Part shown: piece by piece, positions 9,746 through 17,810 of the stretch
How the letters are laid out: every line of letters begins with the position of its first letter
Numbering within the stretch: the stretch's first letter is position 1
Origin: Nocardia flavorosea NBRC 108225
GTDB taxonomy: Bacteria > Actinomycetota > Actinomycetes > Mycobacteriales > Mycobacteriaceae
Length of the DNA: 64,000 bases
Assembly (NCBI RefSeq): GCF_001613385.1
Contig: NZ_BDCG01000009.1
Coordinates: 170,232 to 234,231 of the forward strand
Reading direction: 5' to 3'
Notes under the pieces: model-generated
The model's input: the letters and a program-made list of their open reading frames with translations, nothing else
Told to the model about the DNA's origin: nothing
Database searches by the model: none
Translations under genes and position numbers: made by a program

Positions 9746-11707
9746 ATGGTTTCGCACCCCGACAACATCGCCCCGTCCGATGCCGCGCCGGCCGAAAACG
9801 CCTCCGGCGCAGCCGTACTGGACCGCGTCGTCATCCGGTTCGCGGGTGATTCCGGTGACGGTATGCAGCTCACCGGCGACCGGTTCACCCACGAAGCGGC
9901 GGCGTTCGGCAACGATCTGGCCACCCAGCCCAATTTCCCGGCCGAGATCCGGGCCCCGCAGGGCACCCTGCCGGGTGTGTCGTCGTTCCAGATACAGATC
10001 GCCGACCACGATATTCTCACCGCCGGCGATCAGCCGGATGTCCTGGTCGCGATGAACCCGGCGGCGCTGAAGGCCAATCTGGCCGAGCTGCCGCGCGGCG
10101 GCACCCTCATCGTCAACACCGACGAATTCACCAAACGCAACCTCACCAAGGTCGGCTACGCTGCTGATCCGCTGGCCGGTGAGGACCTCGCGGATTTCGT
10201 CGTGCACCGGGTCGCCATGACATCGCTGACCCTGGCCGCCACGGAATCGGCGGGTGTGGGCAAGAAGGACGGCCAGCGGGCGAAGAATATGTTCGCCCTG
10301 GGCCTGCTGTCCTGGATGTACGGGCGGCCCATCGGCGGCACCGAGAAGTTCCTGCGGGAAAAGTTCGCGAAGAAGCCGGAAATAGCCGAGGCCAATATCC
10401 TCGCCTTCCGGGCCGGCTGGAACTACGGCGAAACCACCGAGGCCTTCGCCACCACCTACCGGGTCGCCCCGGCCGCCCTGCCCGCGGGCACCTACCGGCA
10501 GATCACCGGGAACACCGCCCTGGCCTACGGCCTGATCACCGCCGGATCGCTGGCGGGGATACCGCTGTTCCTCGGCACCTATCCGATCACTCCGGCCTCC
10601 GATATCCTGCATGAGCTGAGCAAACACAAGAACTTCGGTGTCACCACCTTCCAGGCCGAAGACGAGATCGCCGGGATCGGGGCCGCCCTGGGCGCCGCGA
10701 TCGGTGGTGCGCTCGGGGTCACGAGCACCTCGGGGCCGGGTCTTGCGCTCAAGAGCGAAACCATCGGGCTGGCGGTGATGACCGAACTGCCGCTGGTGAT
10801 CGTCGACGTCCAGCGCGGTGGCCCGTCCACCGGGTTGCCGACCAAAACCGAACAGGCCGATCTGCTGCAGGCCCTCTATGGCCGCAACGGCGAATCTCCG
10901 GTCGCGGTGCTGGCGCCACGTTCACCGGCCGACTGCTTCGCCACCGCGGTGGAGGCGGCCCGGATCGCCCTCACCTACCGGACGCCCGTTCTGCTGCTGT
11001 CCGACGGGGCCATAGCCAACGGGTCCGAGCCGTGGGCCATCCCCGCGGTGGACGGACTCGAACCGATCGATCCGGCGTTCGAGACCGCGGGCGACGATGA
11101 TTTCCAGCCCTATGCCCGCGATCCGGAAACCCTGGCCCGGCCCTTGGCTGTGCCGGGGACCGCGGGCCGGGCCCACCGGATCGGTGGCCTGGAGAAGGCC
11201 GACGGCAGCGGTGACATCTCCTACGATCCTGCCAACCACGAACTGATGGTGCGGCTGCGCCAGGCGAAGATCGACGGCATCTCCGTACCGCCCGCCGAGG
11301 TCGACGACCCGGACGGCGCGGCGCGGGTTCTGCTCATCGGCTGGGGCAGCTCCTACGGGCCGATCGGCGAGGCCTGCCGCCGCGTCCGCCGCCGCGGGGC
11401 ACGGGTCGGCCGGCTACATCTGCGCCATCTCAATCCCCTGCCGCCGGACCTCGGCGATGTCCTGCGCCGCTACGACACCGTGGTGGCACCGGAGATGAAC
11501 GGCGGACAACTGGCCTGGTTGCTGCGAGCGAAGTACCTCGTAGACGTGCAACCATGGACGAAGGTGGCGGGAACGGCGTTCTCCGCCCAGGAACTGGTCG
11601 GCGTGATCGACGCGGCACTGGACGGCACACTGGCCGAACTGGAGCAGAGCAAGGCCTTCACCGCGCGAACTCGAGCGACCTATCGGAGAAACGGGGGCGC
11701 ATCATGA
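9746..11707 (+). CDS. korA: 2-oxoglutarate:ferredoxin oxidoreductase, alpha (fused gamma-alpha) subunit
   Basis: A 653-residue subunit of the CoA-dependent enzyme that oxidises 2-oxoglutarate to succinyl-CoA and reduces ferredoxin, an oxygen-tolerant TCA alternative known from mycobacteria (Rv2455c). The N-terminal gamma-type domain starts VIRFAGDSGDGMQLTGDRF; the central alpha (pyrimidine-binding) domain has GTYPITPASDILHE and EDEIAGIGAALGAA; the C-terminal part has the APEMNGGQLAWLLR motif. It forms a complex with KorB, whose gene starts inside the korA stop codon. Confidence 0.95.
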   Translation: MVSHPDNIAPSDAAPAENASGAAVLDRVVIRFAGDSGDGMQLTGDRFTHEAAAFGNDLATQPNFPAEIRAPQGTLPGVSSFQIQIADHDILTAGDQPDVLVAMNPAALKANLAELPRGGTLIVNTDEFTKRNLTKVGYAADPLAGEDLADFVVHRVAMTSLTLAATESAGVGKKDGQRAKNMFALGLLSWMYGRPIGGTEKFLREKFAKKPEIAEANILAFRAGWNYGETTEAFATTYRVAPAALPAGTYRQITGNTALAYGLITAGSLAGIPLFLGTYPITPASDILHELSKHKNFGVTTFQAEDEIAGIGAALGAAIGGALGVTSTSGPGLALKSETIGLAVMTELPLVIVDVQRGGPSTGLPTKTEQADLLQALYGRNGESPVAVLAPRSPADCFATAVEAARIALTYRTPVLLLSDGAIANGSEPWAIPAVDGLEPIDPAFETAGDDDFQPYARDPETLARPLAVPGTAGRAHRIGGLEKADGSGDISYDPANHELMVRLRQAKIDGISVPPAEVDDPDGAARVLLIGWGSSYGPIGEACRRVRRRGARVGRLHLRHLNPLPPDLGDVLRRYDTVVAPEMNGGQLAWLLRAKYLVDVQPWTKVAGTAFSAQELVGVIDAALDGTLAELEQSKAFTARTRATYRRNGGAS

Positions 11708-12798
11708 CCATCATCGATACCTCGCCGACCGGGGCGGATCTCGGTATCACGCCCGTCTCGGGCCTGACCGGCGTACCGGCCGCGGACGGCCCGCAGAAGG
11801 CCAAGGACTACACCTCCGACCAGGAAGTGCGCTGGTGCCCGGGCTGCGGTGACTACGTCATCCTCGCCACGGTGCGCGGTTTCCTGGCCGAACTCGGCCT
11901 GCGCCGGGAGAACCTCATGTTCGTGTCCGGGATCGGCTGCTCCAGCCGGTTCCCCTACTACCTCGACGCCTACGGAATCCACTCGATCCACGGCCGGGCC
12001 CCCGCCATCGCCACCGGCCTGGCGGTGACCCGCCCGGATCTGTCGGTCTGGGTGGTCACCGGTGACGGCGACGCCCTGTCCATCGGCGGAAACCACCTGA
12101 TCCACGCCCTGCGCCGCAACGTGAATATGACCATCCTGTTGTTCAACAACCGGATCTACGGGCTCACCAAGGGCCAGTACTCCCCCACGTCCGAACCGGG
12201 CAAGGTCACCAAATCGACGCCCATGGGCTCGGTCGATCACCCGTTCAACACGCTGTCGGTCGCTCTCGGGGCAGAGGCGACCTTCGCCGCCCGGGCCCTG
12301 GACTCCGATCGCGCAGGGCTCACCGAGGTGCTGCGCGCCGCCGCCGAACACCGCGGTACCTCGTTCGTGGAGATCCTGCAGGACTGCCCGATCTTCAACG
12401 ACGGTTCCTTCGATGTGCTGCGCCGCGGCGACAGCGAATCCCGCCTCATTCCGCTACGCCACGGCGAACCCCTGCGCTTCGGCGCCGACGGCGAATACGC
12501 GGTGGTACAGCGCGGTTTCGGGCTCGCCGTAGCACCGACGGCGGAGACCGCGGAGGCCGATATCGTCGTCCACGACGCCCATCGCGACGATCCCGAGTAC
12601 GCCTACGCCCTGTCGCGGCTGTCCGACCAGGATCTCGATCATGTGGTCACCGGTATCTTCCGGGCCGTCCGGCGACCGGCCTACGACGACGGAGTCCGGG
12701 CGCAGAACACCGCGGCCCAGGAGAAGAACCCGGTCGGCACCGACTCTCTTCAGCGTCTGCTCACCGGACCGGAAACCTGGACCGTCCGACCGATGTAA
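11704..12798 (+). CDS. korB: 2-oxoglutarate:ferredoxin oxidoreductase, beta subunit
   Basis: A 364-residue thiamine-diphosphate-binding subunit. It shows the CPGCGDYVIL and GIGCSSRFPYY cluster/cofactor motifs and the ThDP signature GDGDALSIGGNH followed by LLFNNRIYGLTKGQYSPTS. The ATG at 11704 overlaps the korA stop (ATGA). It is preferred over an in-frame start 150 bases upstream that would lie inside korA. The two proteins make the alpha-beta oxidoreductase. A GC-rich hairpin follows 17 bases after the stop. Confidence 0.95.
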   Translation: MTIIDTSPTGADLGITPVSGLTGVPAADGPQKAKDYTSDQEVRWCPGCGDYVILATVRGFLAELGLRRENLMFVSGIGCSSRFPYYLDAYGIHSIHGRAPAIATGLAVTRPDLSVWVVTGDGDALSIGGNHLIHALRRNVNMTILLFNNRIYGLTKGQYSPTSEPGKVTKSTPMGSVDHPFNTLSVALGAEATFAARALDSDRAGLTEVLRAAAEHRGTSFVEILQDCPIFNDGSFDVLRRGDSESRLIPLRHGEPLRFGADGEYAVVQRGFGLAVAPTAETAEADIVVHDAHRDDPEYAYALSRLSDQDLDHVVTGIFRAVRRPAYDDGVRAQNTAAQEKNPVGTDSLQRLLTGPETWTVRPM

Positions 12799-12815
12799 TC
12801 GACCCTCCCGTGCTA

Positions 12816-12837
12816 CGGGCCGGCCCGGATCGGCCCG
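12816..12837 (+). terminator. Possible terminator after korB
   Basis: Arms CGGGCCG and CGGCCCG with an 8-base loop, 17 bases past the korB stop. There is no T-tract. Confidence 0.45.
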
Positions 12838-13336
12838 CAGTATGGGGAGCTGCCCAGTGAAATGTCGAGCGTCCTGCCATCGTCCGGGAGGTGGCGGCTC
12901 CCGGCGCGGCCCGCCGGCGGTACCCGATTTCGGTGACGAGAACTGCACGGTTGCAGGCAGCGATCGGCGCGGCACTCCAGTAGAGATCGGAACCCGGCAC
13001 GCGATTACCGGCGGCCCTCAGCCGTTCGGAGCTTCGTACCCGCTCCGCGCCGCAGTGATGCCGGCATCCCGGAGCGCCCGTTCTCGGCGACGCCGCGATC
13101 CGCGGGTGCGCGGAGCCGCTGCCGTATCGCCGCGTCACCGGCGCCCGGATGGCTCGGTATCGTGCGGGCGTCGGAGGTGGTGCATTGCGTTTTCGGCCCG
13201 AGCAGCGATCGAAAGATATCGGCGGGGGTCGGACTCGTAGCCGAGTTGCCCTCCTTCGCGCCATACTGTCGGCGCCGTCCCGGCCTCCTCCGCGTGTTCA
13301 CGCACCCCAGGGCGACTCATCGACCGTCACCCGTTT
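12838..13336. other. Gene-free convergent region
   Basis: About 500 bases between convergent genes. The open frames here are short, Arg-rich and have no ribosome-binding site or recognisable domain. Nothing can be supported; it could hold decayed sequence. Confidence 0.4.
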
Positions 13337-13981
13337 TCAGTACAGGGCGGTGATCTCCTGGTCGGTGAGGACGACTGCGGCGACGTAGTCCTTGGTGCGC
13401 GCCGCGGCGACCGCCCGGTACAGCGGGCGCTCCGCGAGCGCGGCATCGCGAGCTTCGGCGCGCAACTGGTGGACCAGCAGATCGGCGACCGCGACACCGG
13501 CCGCGAGTTCGCTGCGGGACAGAGCGTCGGCGAGCCGGCGCAGGCCCAGGATATGCAGTTCACGGCCGCTGCCCGCGTCTGTGTACATCGCCAGCGGTAC
13601 CAATTGACGGTCCGGGCCGGCGGTGAGCCGCAGAATCACGCGGCTGAGGCGGCCCGGGTGGACCAGCAGTTCGATACCGGTCACGGCGGGAACCCGCAGG
13701 TGCCGGGTCCGCCACAACGTGCGCGCGTACAGTGTGTTCCCGGCCAGCCACAGGCGACGGCGCCGGACTGCCAGAACGTACCCGGCGGCCGGTAGCGCCA
13801 TCACGAGCGCCGCCACTACACCGGCGATCGGATCCAGGAACATTCCGGCCACCAGACCGGCAACCAGGGCAAGACATACCGCAACCAGCACCAACCGGCG
13901 CAGGACAGGCGCGTAGATCTCAGGGGCTACCAGGTCGAGCCCGATTCGCTGATCGGCGTCGGGTGCGGGCGAATCGGTCAC
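13337..13981 (-). CDS. Conserved membrane protein with PH-like C-terminus, unknown
   Basis: A 214-residue protein with two adjacent membrane segments near the N-terminus (about residues 29-50 and 52-71), then a soluble part beginning RRRRLWLAGNTLYARTLWRTRHLRVPAVTGIELL. That pattern resembles the PH-like/YdbS-type domains that follow paired helices in small bacterial membrane proteins. No catalytic residues are seen. It lies 42 bases downstream of hisS on the same strand and may be co-transcribed with it. Confidence 0.65.
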   Translation of the reverse strand: MTDSPAPDADQRIGLDLVAPEIYAPVLRRLVLVAVCLALVAGLVAGMFLDPIAGVVAALVMALPAAGYVLAVRRRRLWLAGNTLYARTLWRTRHLRVPAVTGIELLVHPGRLSRVILRLTAGPDRQLVPLAMYTDAGSGRELHILGLRRLADALSRSELAAGVAVADLLVHQLRAEARDAALAERPLYRAVAAARTKDYVAAVVLTDQEITALY

Positions 13982-14023
13982 GGTGGCGCATTTCGGTCCG
14001 GGAGCAGGGTCGCCCGCAGAGTA

Positions 14024-15289
14024 CTACGGGCGGTCGGACAGCGTGGTGACGATATCCGCCAACGGGATCTGGCGCTGGTCGCCGGTGCGCATATCCTTCA
14101 GGCCGATGGTCTGCTCGGCCAGATCGCGGTCGCCGAGGATCAGCGTGTAGCGGGCACCCGAACGGTCGGCGGCCTTCATGGCCCCTTTGACCCCACGGTC
14201 GCCGTAGACCAGGTCGACGCTGATATCGGCGGCCCGGAGTTCACCGGCCAGTACCACCATGCGCTGTTTCGCCGCGTCCCCGAGGGGCACTCCGAATACC
14301 TCACAGCGCGCCGGATCTCCCGCACCGATCCCTTCGGCGGCGAGCGCCAGAACGGTACGGTCCACCCCGAGACCGAAACCGATACCGGACAGTGCCTGCC
14401 CGCCCAGCTCCGCCATCAGACCGTCGTAGCGGCCACCGCCACCGATGCCGGATTGCGCACCCAGGCCGTCGTGCACGAATTCGAAGGTCGTCTTCGTGTA
14501 GTAGTCCAGACCGCGAACCATCCGCGGGTTCAGCACATACGGCACGCCGAGCGCGTCGAGGTGAGCGAGAACCCGGTCGAAGTGGTTCTTCGCCGATTCG
14601 GACAGGTGATCCAGCATCAGCGGGGCGTCGGCGGTCATCGCACGCACCTCGGGCCGCTTGTCGTCCAGTACGCGCAGCGGGTTGATCTCGGCGCGGCGCC
14701 GCGTCTCGGCGTCGAGGTCGAGACCGAACAGGAATTCCTGTAACCGCTCGCGGTACTGCGGGCGGCAGGTCTCGTCGCCGAGCGAGGTGATCTCGAGCCG
14801 GAAACCGGTGAGGCCCAGACTCCGGAAACCGGCGTCGGCGACCGCGATGACTTCGGCGTCCAGCGCGGGATCGTCGATGCCGATCGCCTCCACTCCGACC
14901 TGCTGCAACTGCCGGTAGCGACCCTTTTGGGGGCGTTCGTAGCGGAAGAACGGCCCCGCGTAGCTGAGCTTCACCGGTAGCTGACCACGATCGAGGCCGT
15001 GTTCGATCACCGCACGCATCACCCCGGCGGTACCCTCAGGTCGCAAGGTCACACTGCGCTCGCTACGGTCGGAGAAGGTGAACATCTCCTTGCTCACCAC
15101 ATCGGTGGACTCACCGACGCCGCGCGCGAACAGTTCGGTGTCCTCGAAGATCGGCAGCTCGATATGCCCGTACCCGGCGAGTCGGGCGGCGCGGAGGAGG
15201 CCGTCGCGTACCGCGACGAACTCGGCCGAACCGGGCGGGACATAATCCGGCACCCCCTTCGGGGCGGAGAAGCTGCTGGTCTTGGTCAC
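14024..15289 (-). CDS. hisS: Histidyl-tRNA synthetase
   Basis: A 421-residue class II synthetase. It begins [20 protein letters not shown], has motif 2 [12 protein letters not shown] and [16 protein letters not shown], the His-A loop [13 protein letters not shown], motif 3 [11 protein letters not shown], and a C-terminal anticodon-binding domain ([14 protein letters not shown] onward). It charges tRNA-His in the cytoplasm. The GTG start gives a length normal for the family. It is divergent from the cyclophilin gene, as hisS and ppiB are near each other in mycobacteria. Confidence 0.95.
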   Translation of the reverse strand: MTKTSSFSAPKGVPDYVPPGSAEFVAVRDGLLRAARLAGYGHIELPIFEDTELFARGVGESTDVVSKEMFTFSDRSERSVTLRPEGTAGVMRAVIEHGLDRGQLPVKLSYAGPFFRYERPQKGRYRQLQQVGVEAIGIDDPALDAEVIAVADAGFRSLGLTGFRLEITSLGDETCRPQYRERLQEFLFGLDLDAETRRRAEINPLRVLDDKRPEVRAMTADAPLMLDHLSESAKNHFDRVLAHLDALGVPYVLNPRMVRGLDYYTKTTFEFVHDGLGAQSGIGGGGRYDGLMAELGGQALSGIGFGLGVDRTVLALAAEGIGAGDPARCEVFGVPLGDAAKQRMVVLAGELRAADISVDLVYGDRGVKGAMKAADRSGARYTLILGDRDLAEQTIGLKDMRTGDQRQIPLADIVTTLSDRP

Positions 15290-15479
15290 GGTGAATCAGT
15301 TTCCCCCACCCGGCCCGGTCGAGTCCAACCGGTTACGGCCGAGCGGGTACCGCAGCGGGGAGTCCCGGGCGATATCCGGGGGCGCACAGCCGGAGATGGC
15401 AGACTCTAGTCCCGGAACCAACAGACCAGAAGCGACCGGCCGGGCCCGGGCCCGGCCGCCGCACGGGAGGAACGTGGTA

Positions 15480-16361
15480 GTGCCGAGCAACGAACAGCGC
15501 CGAGCGGCGGCGAAACGCAAGCTGGAACGACAGCTCGCCAACCGGGCCGAACGCGCGCGCAAGCGTAAGCAACTCACCATCGCCGGATCCGCGGTCGGTG
15601 TCGTCGTGGTGATCGCCGCGGTGACCGGTGTGTATTTCCTGACCCGCGGCGGGGACAACGCCGATAACGCCGCCTCGCAGACGCCCGACGCCTCGCTGTC
15701 CAGTACGCCGGGTGCCGCACCACCGCCGCCCGCGGCCGCGAAACCGGCCAGTGTGAGTTGTGTCTACAACGACACTCCCGAGCCGGCGGCCAAACCGGTG
15801 GAGAAGCCGCGCACGGAGGATATCCAGACCGGCGGCGACAACGCGACGCTGAGCCTCAGCGTGGATACCAACCACGGCCCGCTCGGGCTGACGCTGAACA
15901 ATGCCGAATCGCCGTGCACCGTGAACAGTTTTGCCAGCCTCGCGGGCCAGGGCTATTTCGACGGCACGGACTGCCACCGTCTCACTCAGGGTGACGGGCT
16001 GAAGGTGTTGCAGTGCGGTGACCCGACCGGTACCGGTACCGGCGGCCCGGGCTATCAGTTCGACAACGAGTACCCCACCGACCAGTACCCGCCGGAGGAT
16101 CCGGCCCTGTCGGAGCCGATCAGCTACAAGCGCGGCGTGCTGGCCATGGCGAATGCCGGACCGGGCACCAACGGTAGCCAGTTCTTCATCGTCTACGGCG
16201 ATTCGATGCTGCCGCCGAACTACACGATCTTCGGTACTGTCGACGAGGCCGGTCTGGCCACGCTGGACACCATCGCCGGGATCGGCCAGGACGAATCCAA
16301 CGGTCCGGGCGACGGCAAACCGAACCAGCCCGTGACGCTGAATTCGGTACGGATCGACTGA
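15480..16361 (+). CDS. Membrane-anchored cyclophilin-type peptidyl-prolyl isomerase
   Basis: A 293-residue protein with a basic N-terminus (PSNEQRRAAAKRKLERQLANR), one membrane segment (about 42-64), a disordered Pro/Ala linker, and an extracytoplasmic cyclophilin domain. The domain shows TVNSFASLAGQGYFDGTDCHRL, GTGGPGYQFDNEYP, MANAGPGTNGSQFFIVY and YTIFGTVDEAG, so the active-site region is intact. It isomerises proline bonds in exported proteins. The second of two close GTG codons is chosen, nine bases after GGGAGG and matching the mycobacterial PTNAQRR start. A much longer frame back to 15282 lacks support. Confidence 0.9.
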   Translation: MPSNEQRRAAAKRKLERQLANRAERARKRKQLTIAGSAVGVVVVIAAVTGVYFLTRGGDNADNAASQTPDASLSSTPGAAPPPPAAAKPASVSCVYNDTPEPAAKPVEKPRTEDIQTGGDNATLSLSVDTNHGPLGLTLNNAESPCTVNSFASLAGQGYFDGTDCHRLTQGDGLKVLQCGDPTGTGTGGPGYQFDNEYPTDQYPPEDPALSEPISYKRGVLAMANAGPGTNGSQFFIVYGDSMLPPNYTIFGTVDEAGLATLDTIAGIGQDESNGPGDGKPNQPVTLNSVRID

Positions 16362-16570
16362 GATCGGCGGGCGGGTTCGCCCCCGCGGCCATCCCGGAGA
16401 TATATGCTGGTCGGCGTCGGGTAGTACAGACTGTGCCCCTGTTTCTCGGGTAATCTCGAAAGTGGGAGTGCGCGTGACCATGTCGCGCTCATCGGTCGCC
16501 GTTCGGGCCGGTGCGCTGCCGGCGGGATCTTCCGGAGGGCGGATCCCGGCGGACCGTTCGCGGGTCGGGT

Positions 16571-16588
16571 GGCGGATCCCGATCCGCC
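16571..16588 (+). promoter_or_regulatory. Perfect palindrome upstream of the coiled-coil gene
   Basis: GGCGGATC-CC-GATCCGCC forms an inverted repeat with only two central bases, so it looks more like a protein-binding site than a terminator. A partial copy (GGCGGATCCCGGCGGACC) lies about 35 bases upstream. The next ATG is at 16656. The regulator is unknown. Confidence 0.35.
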
Positions 16589-16655
16589 CGGCGCGGCCCC
16601 GCTGCCGCCGGGCATATGAACACCCATAGTGACCACCGCAGTATCGGGAGCAGCC

Positions 16656-17252
16656 ATGTCCGAGGATATCGACGATATCGGCCGGGAAACCGCGGCCATG
16701 ATGAAGACGATGTTGCAGATCGCGACCCTCGTCGCGCTGAAAACCCGGGAGCGCGGTCAGCGTGAGGCCGAGGCCCGCGTGAAGCTCACCGAAGCACGGG
16801 TGAAAGAGGCCCGGGAACTGCAGATCCGGGAGGCACGCGATGCCAAATCCAAGGATCCACGCAATCTCGCATTGGCCCAGACCATTTCCCGGGCCGCAGC
16901 CGAGGTGAAACCGGGCTCCTCCGTCCCGCAACGGGAAACGCCCGGATATCGCGGGGTCCAGCTCGAGAAGGACCGTGTCACGCTGGAACGGTTCGCGGAG
17001 AGATCCGAGCAGGTGACCGGGGCCGCGACAGCGGTGAGCTACGACTCGGTGGAGCGCCGGGAGGCATTGGCCGCGCATCTGTCCAGGATCGGGATCGCCC
17101 CGGAGCTGGCGGCGGCCCGGATGCTGGTCGAGGTGGGCCAGGCGGGGCCGGCCAGTGAAGCGGCCCGCAACCGCCCGGACCGGACACCCGCGGTCCAGCG
17201 TGCCCGGGAGCAGGAGCTCAGCCGCAGCCGCGGGCTGGAGCGGAGCCGGTAA
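16656..17252 (+). CDS. Charged coiled-coil protein beside the secretion cluster, unknown
   Basis: A 198-residue, highly charged protein. Residues 30-75 form a long Arg/Glu/Ala helix (REAEARVKLTEARVKEAREL) suited to a coiled coil, and the C-terminus is rich in Arg and Ser. The ATG at 16656 is chosen because GGGAG precedes it by five bases; an in-frame GTG lies 27 bases upstream. No enzyme motif or membrane segment is seen. It is convergent with the secretion operon and separated from it by a bidirectional terminator. Membership in the accessory block is inferred from position only. Confidence 0.65.
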   Translation: MSEDIDDIGRETAAMMKTMLQIATLVALKTRERGQREAEARVKLTEARVKEARELQIREARDAKSKDPRNLALAQTISRAAAEVKPGSSVPQRETPGYRGVQLEKDRVTLERFAERSEQVTGAATAVSYDSVERREALAAHLSRIGIAPELAAARMLVEVGQAGPASEAARNRPDRTPAVQRAREQELSRSRGLERSR

Positions 17253-17304
17253 CCCGGCTCCGCCGGTACACGGAGCGGTTTCACACTCCTTCCCCGATCG
17301 ATAC

Positions 17305-17343
17305 CACGAGAAAACGCCCGTCGCCGACGGGCGTTTTCTCGTG
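17305..17343. terminator. 18-bp-stem bidirectional terminator
   Basis: CACGAGAAAACGCCCGTC (17305-17322), a GCC loop and GACGGGCGTTTTCTCGTG (17326-17343) make a perfect stem. Internal A4 and T4 runs supply a T-stretch in both directions. It separates the convergent coiled-coil gene from the end of the 16-gene minus-strand operon. Confidence 0.9.
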
Positions 17344-17366
17344 CGCCAGCGCAGTACCCCGACCCG

Positions 17367-17810
17367 TCAGCGCCGTGGGTCCTCGATACCGATTCCACCG
17401 GCAGGCTCGGATTCCCCGGCCGGGTGGTCACCGTCGTCTGCCGGTTCGCTGAACAACCCCTGTGGCGGCGCTGCCAGCGGCAGGGGATCGAGCCGGTCCT
17501 TGTGCCCGTTGCGCACGCTGCAGTATTTGAACGGCCCGCGCGGGTCGAGCAGAACCGCCATGTGCTGGTCGGCATGGTCGAGGAACCATACGCTCATACC
17601 GGTGGCCGGGTCCTGCCGCAGATGCTCCCAGGCCCGCCATACCGCGTCGAGCCGCACCACGGCCTCGGTGTGTTGCCACCACTGCGGGCACCAGACGGTA
17701 TCGCTGAGATCGCTGACCTGGCGGCGATAGACAACACTGAGGTAGTTCTCGACGAACTCCACGACGTTCTCGTAGACGAGCTGTCCTTGCTGTGGGGGGG
17801 TCTCGGTCAC
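17367..17810 (-). CDS. DUF4913-like protein, last gene of the secretion operon
   Basis: A 147-residue soluble protein. The core YENVVEFVENYLSVVYRR, then WCPQWWQHTEAVVRLDAVWRAWEHL and GMSVWFLDHADQHMAVLLDP, is the pattern I recall for DUF4913, a family found in actinobacterial conjugative regions. The C-terminal 40 residues are acidic and Pro-rich. The function is unknown. It overlaps the coupling-protein gene by four bases (ATGA), so it is translated with it and may help substrate recruitment (inference). Confidence 0.75.
   Translation of the reverse strand: MTETPPQQGQLVYENVVEFVENYLSVVYRRQVSDLSDTVWCPQWWQHTEAVVRLDAVWRAWEHLRQDPATGMSVWFLDHADQHMAVLLDPRGPFKYCSVRNGHKDRLDPLPLAAPPQGLFSEPADDGDHPAGESEPAGGIGIEDPRR

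Noticed and set aside
12799..13336. A small gene or RNA in the korB downstream region
   Set aside because: The frames are short and Arg-rich and no tRNA-like or riboswitch-like structure could be drawn.
16473..16628. A 51-codon plus-strand frame before the coiled-coil gene
   Set aside because: Arg/Pro/Ser-rich composition without a ribosome-binding site; it spans the palindrome at 16571-16588, which better explains the sequence.
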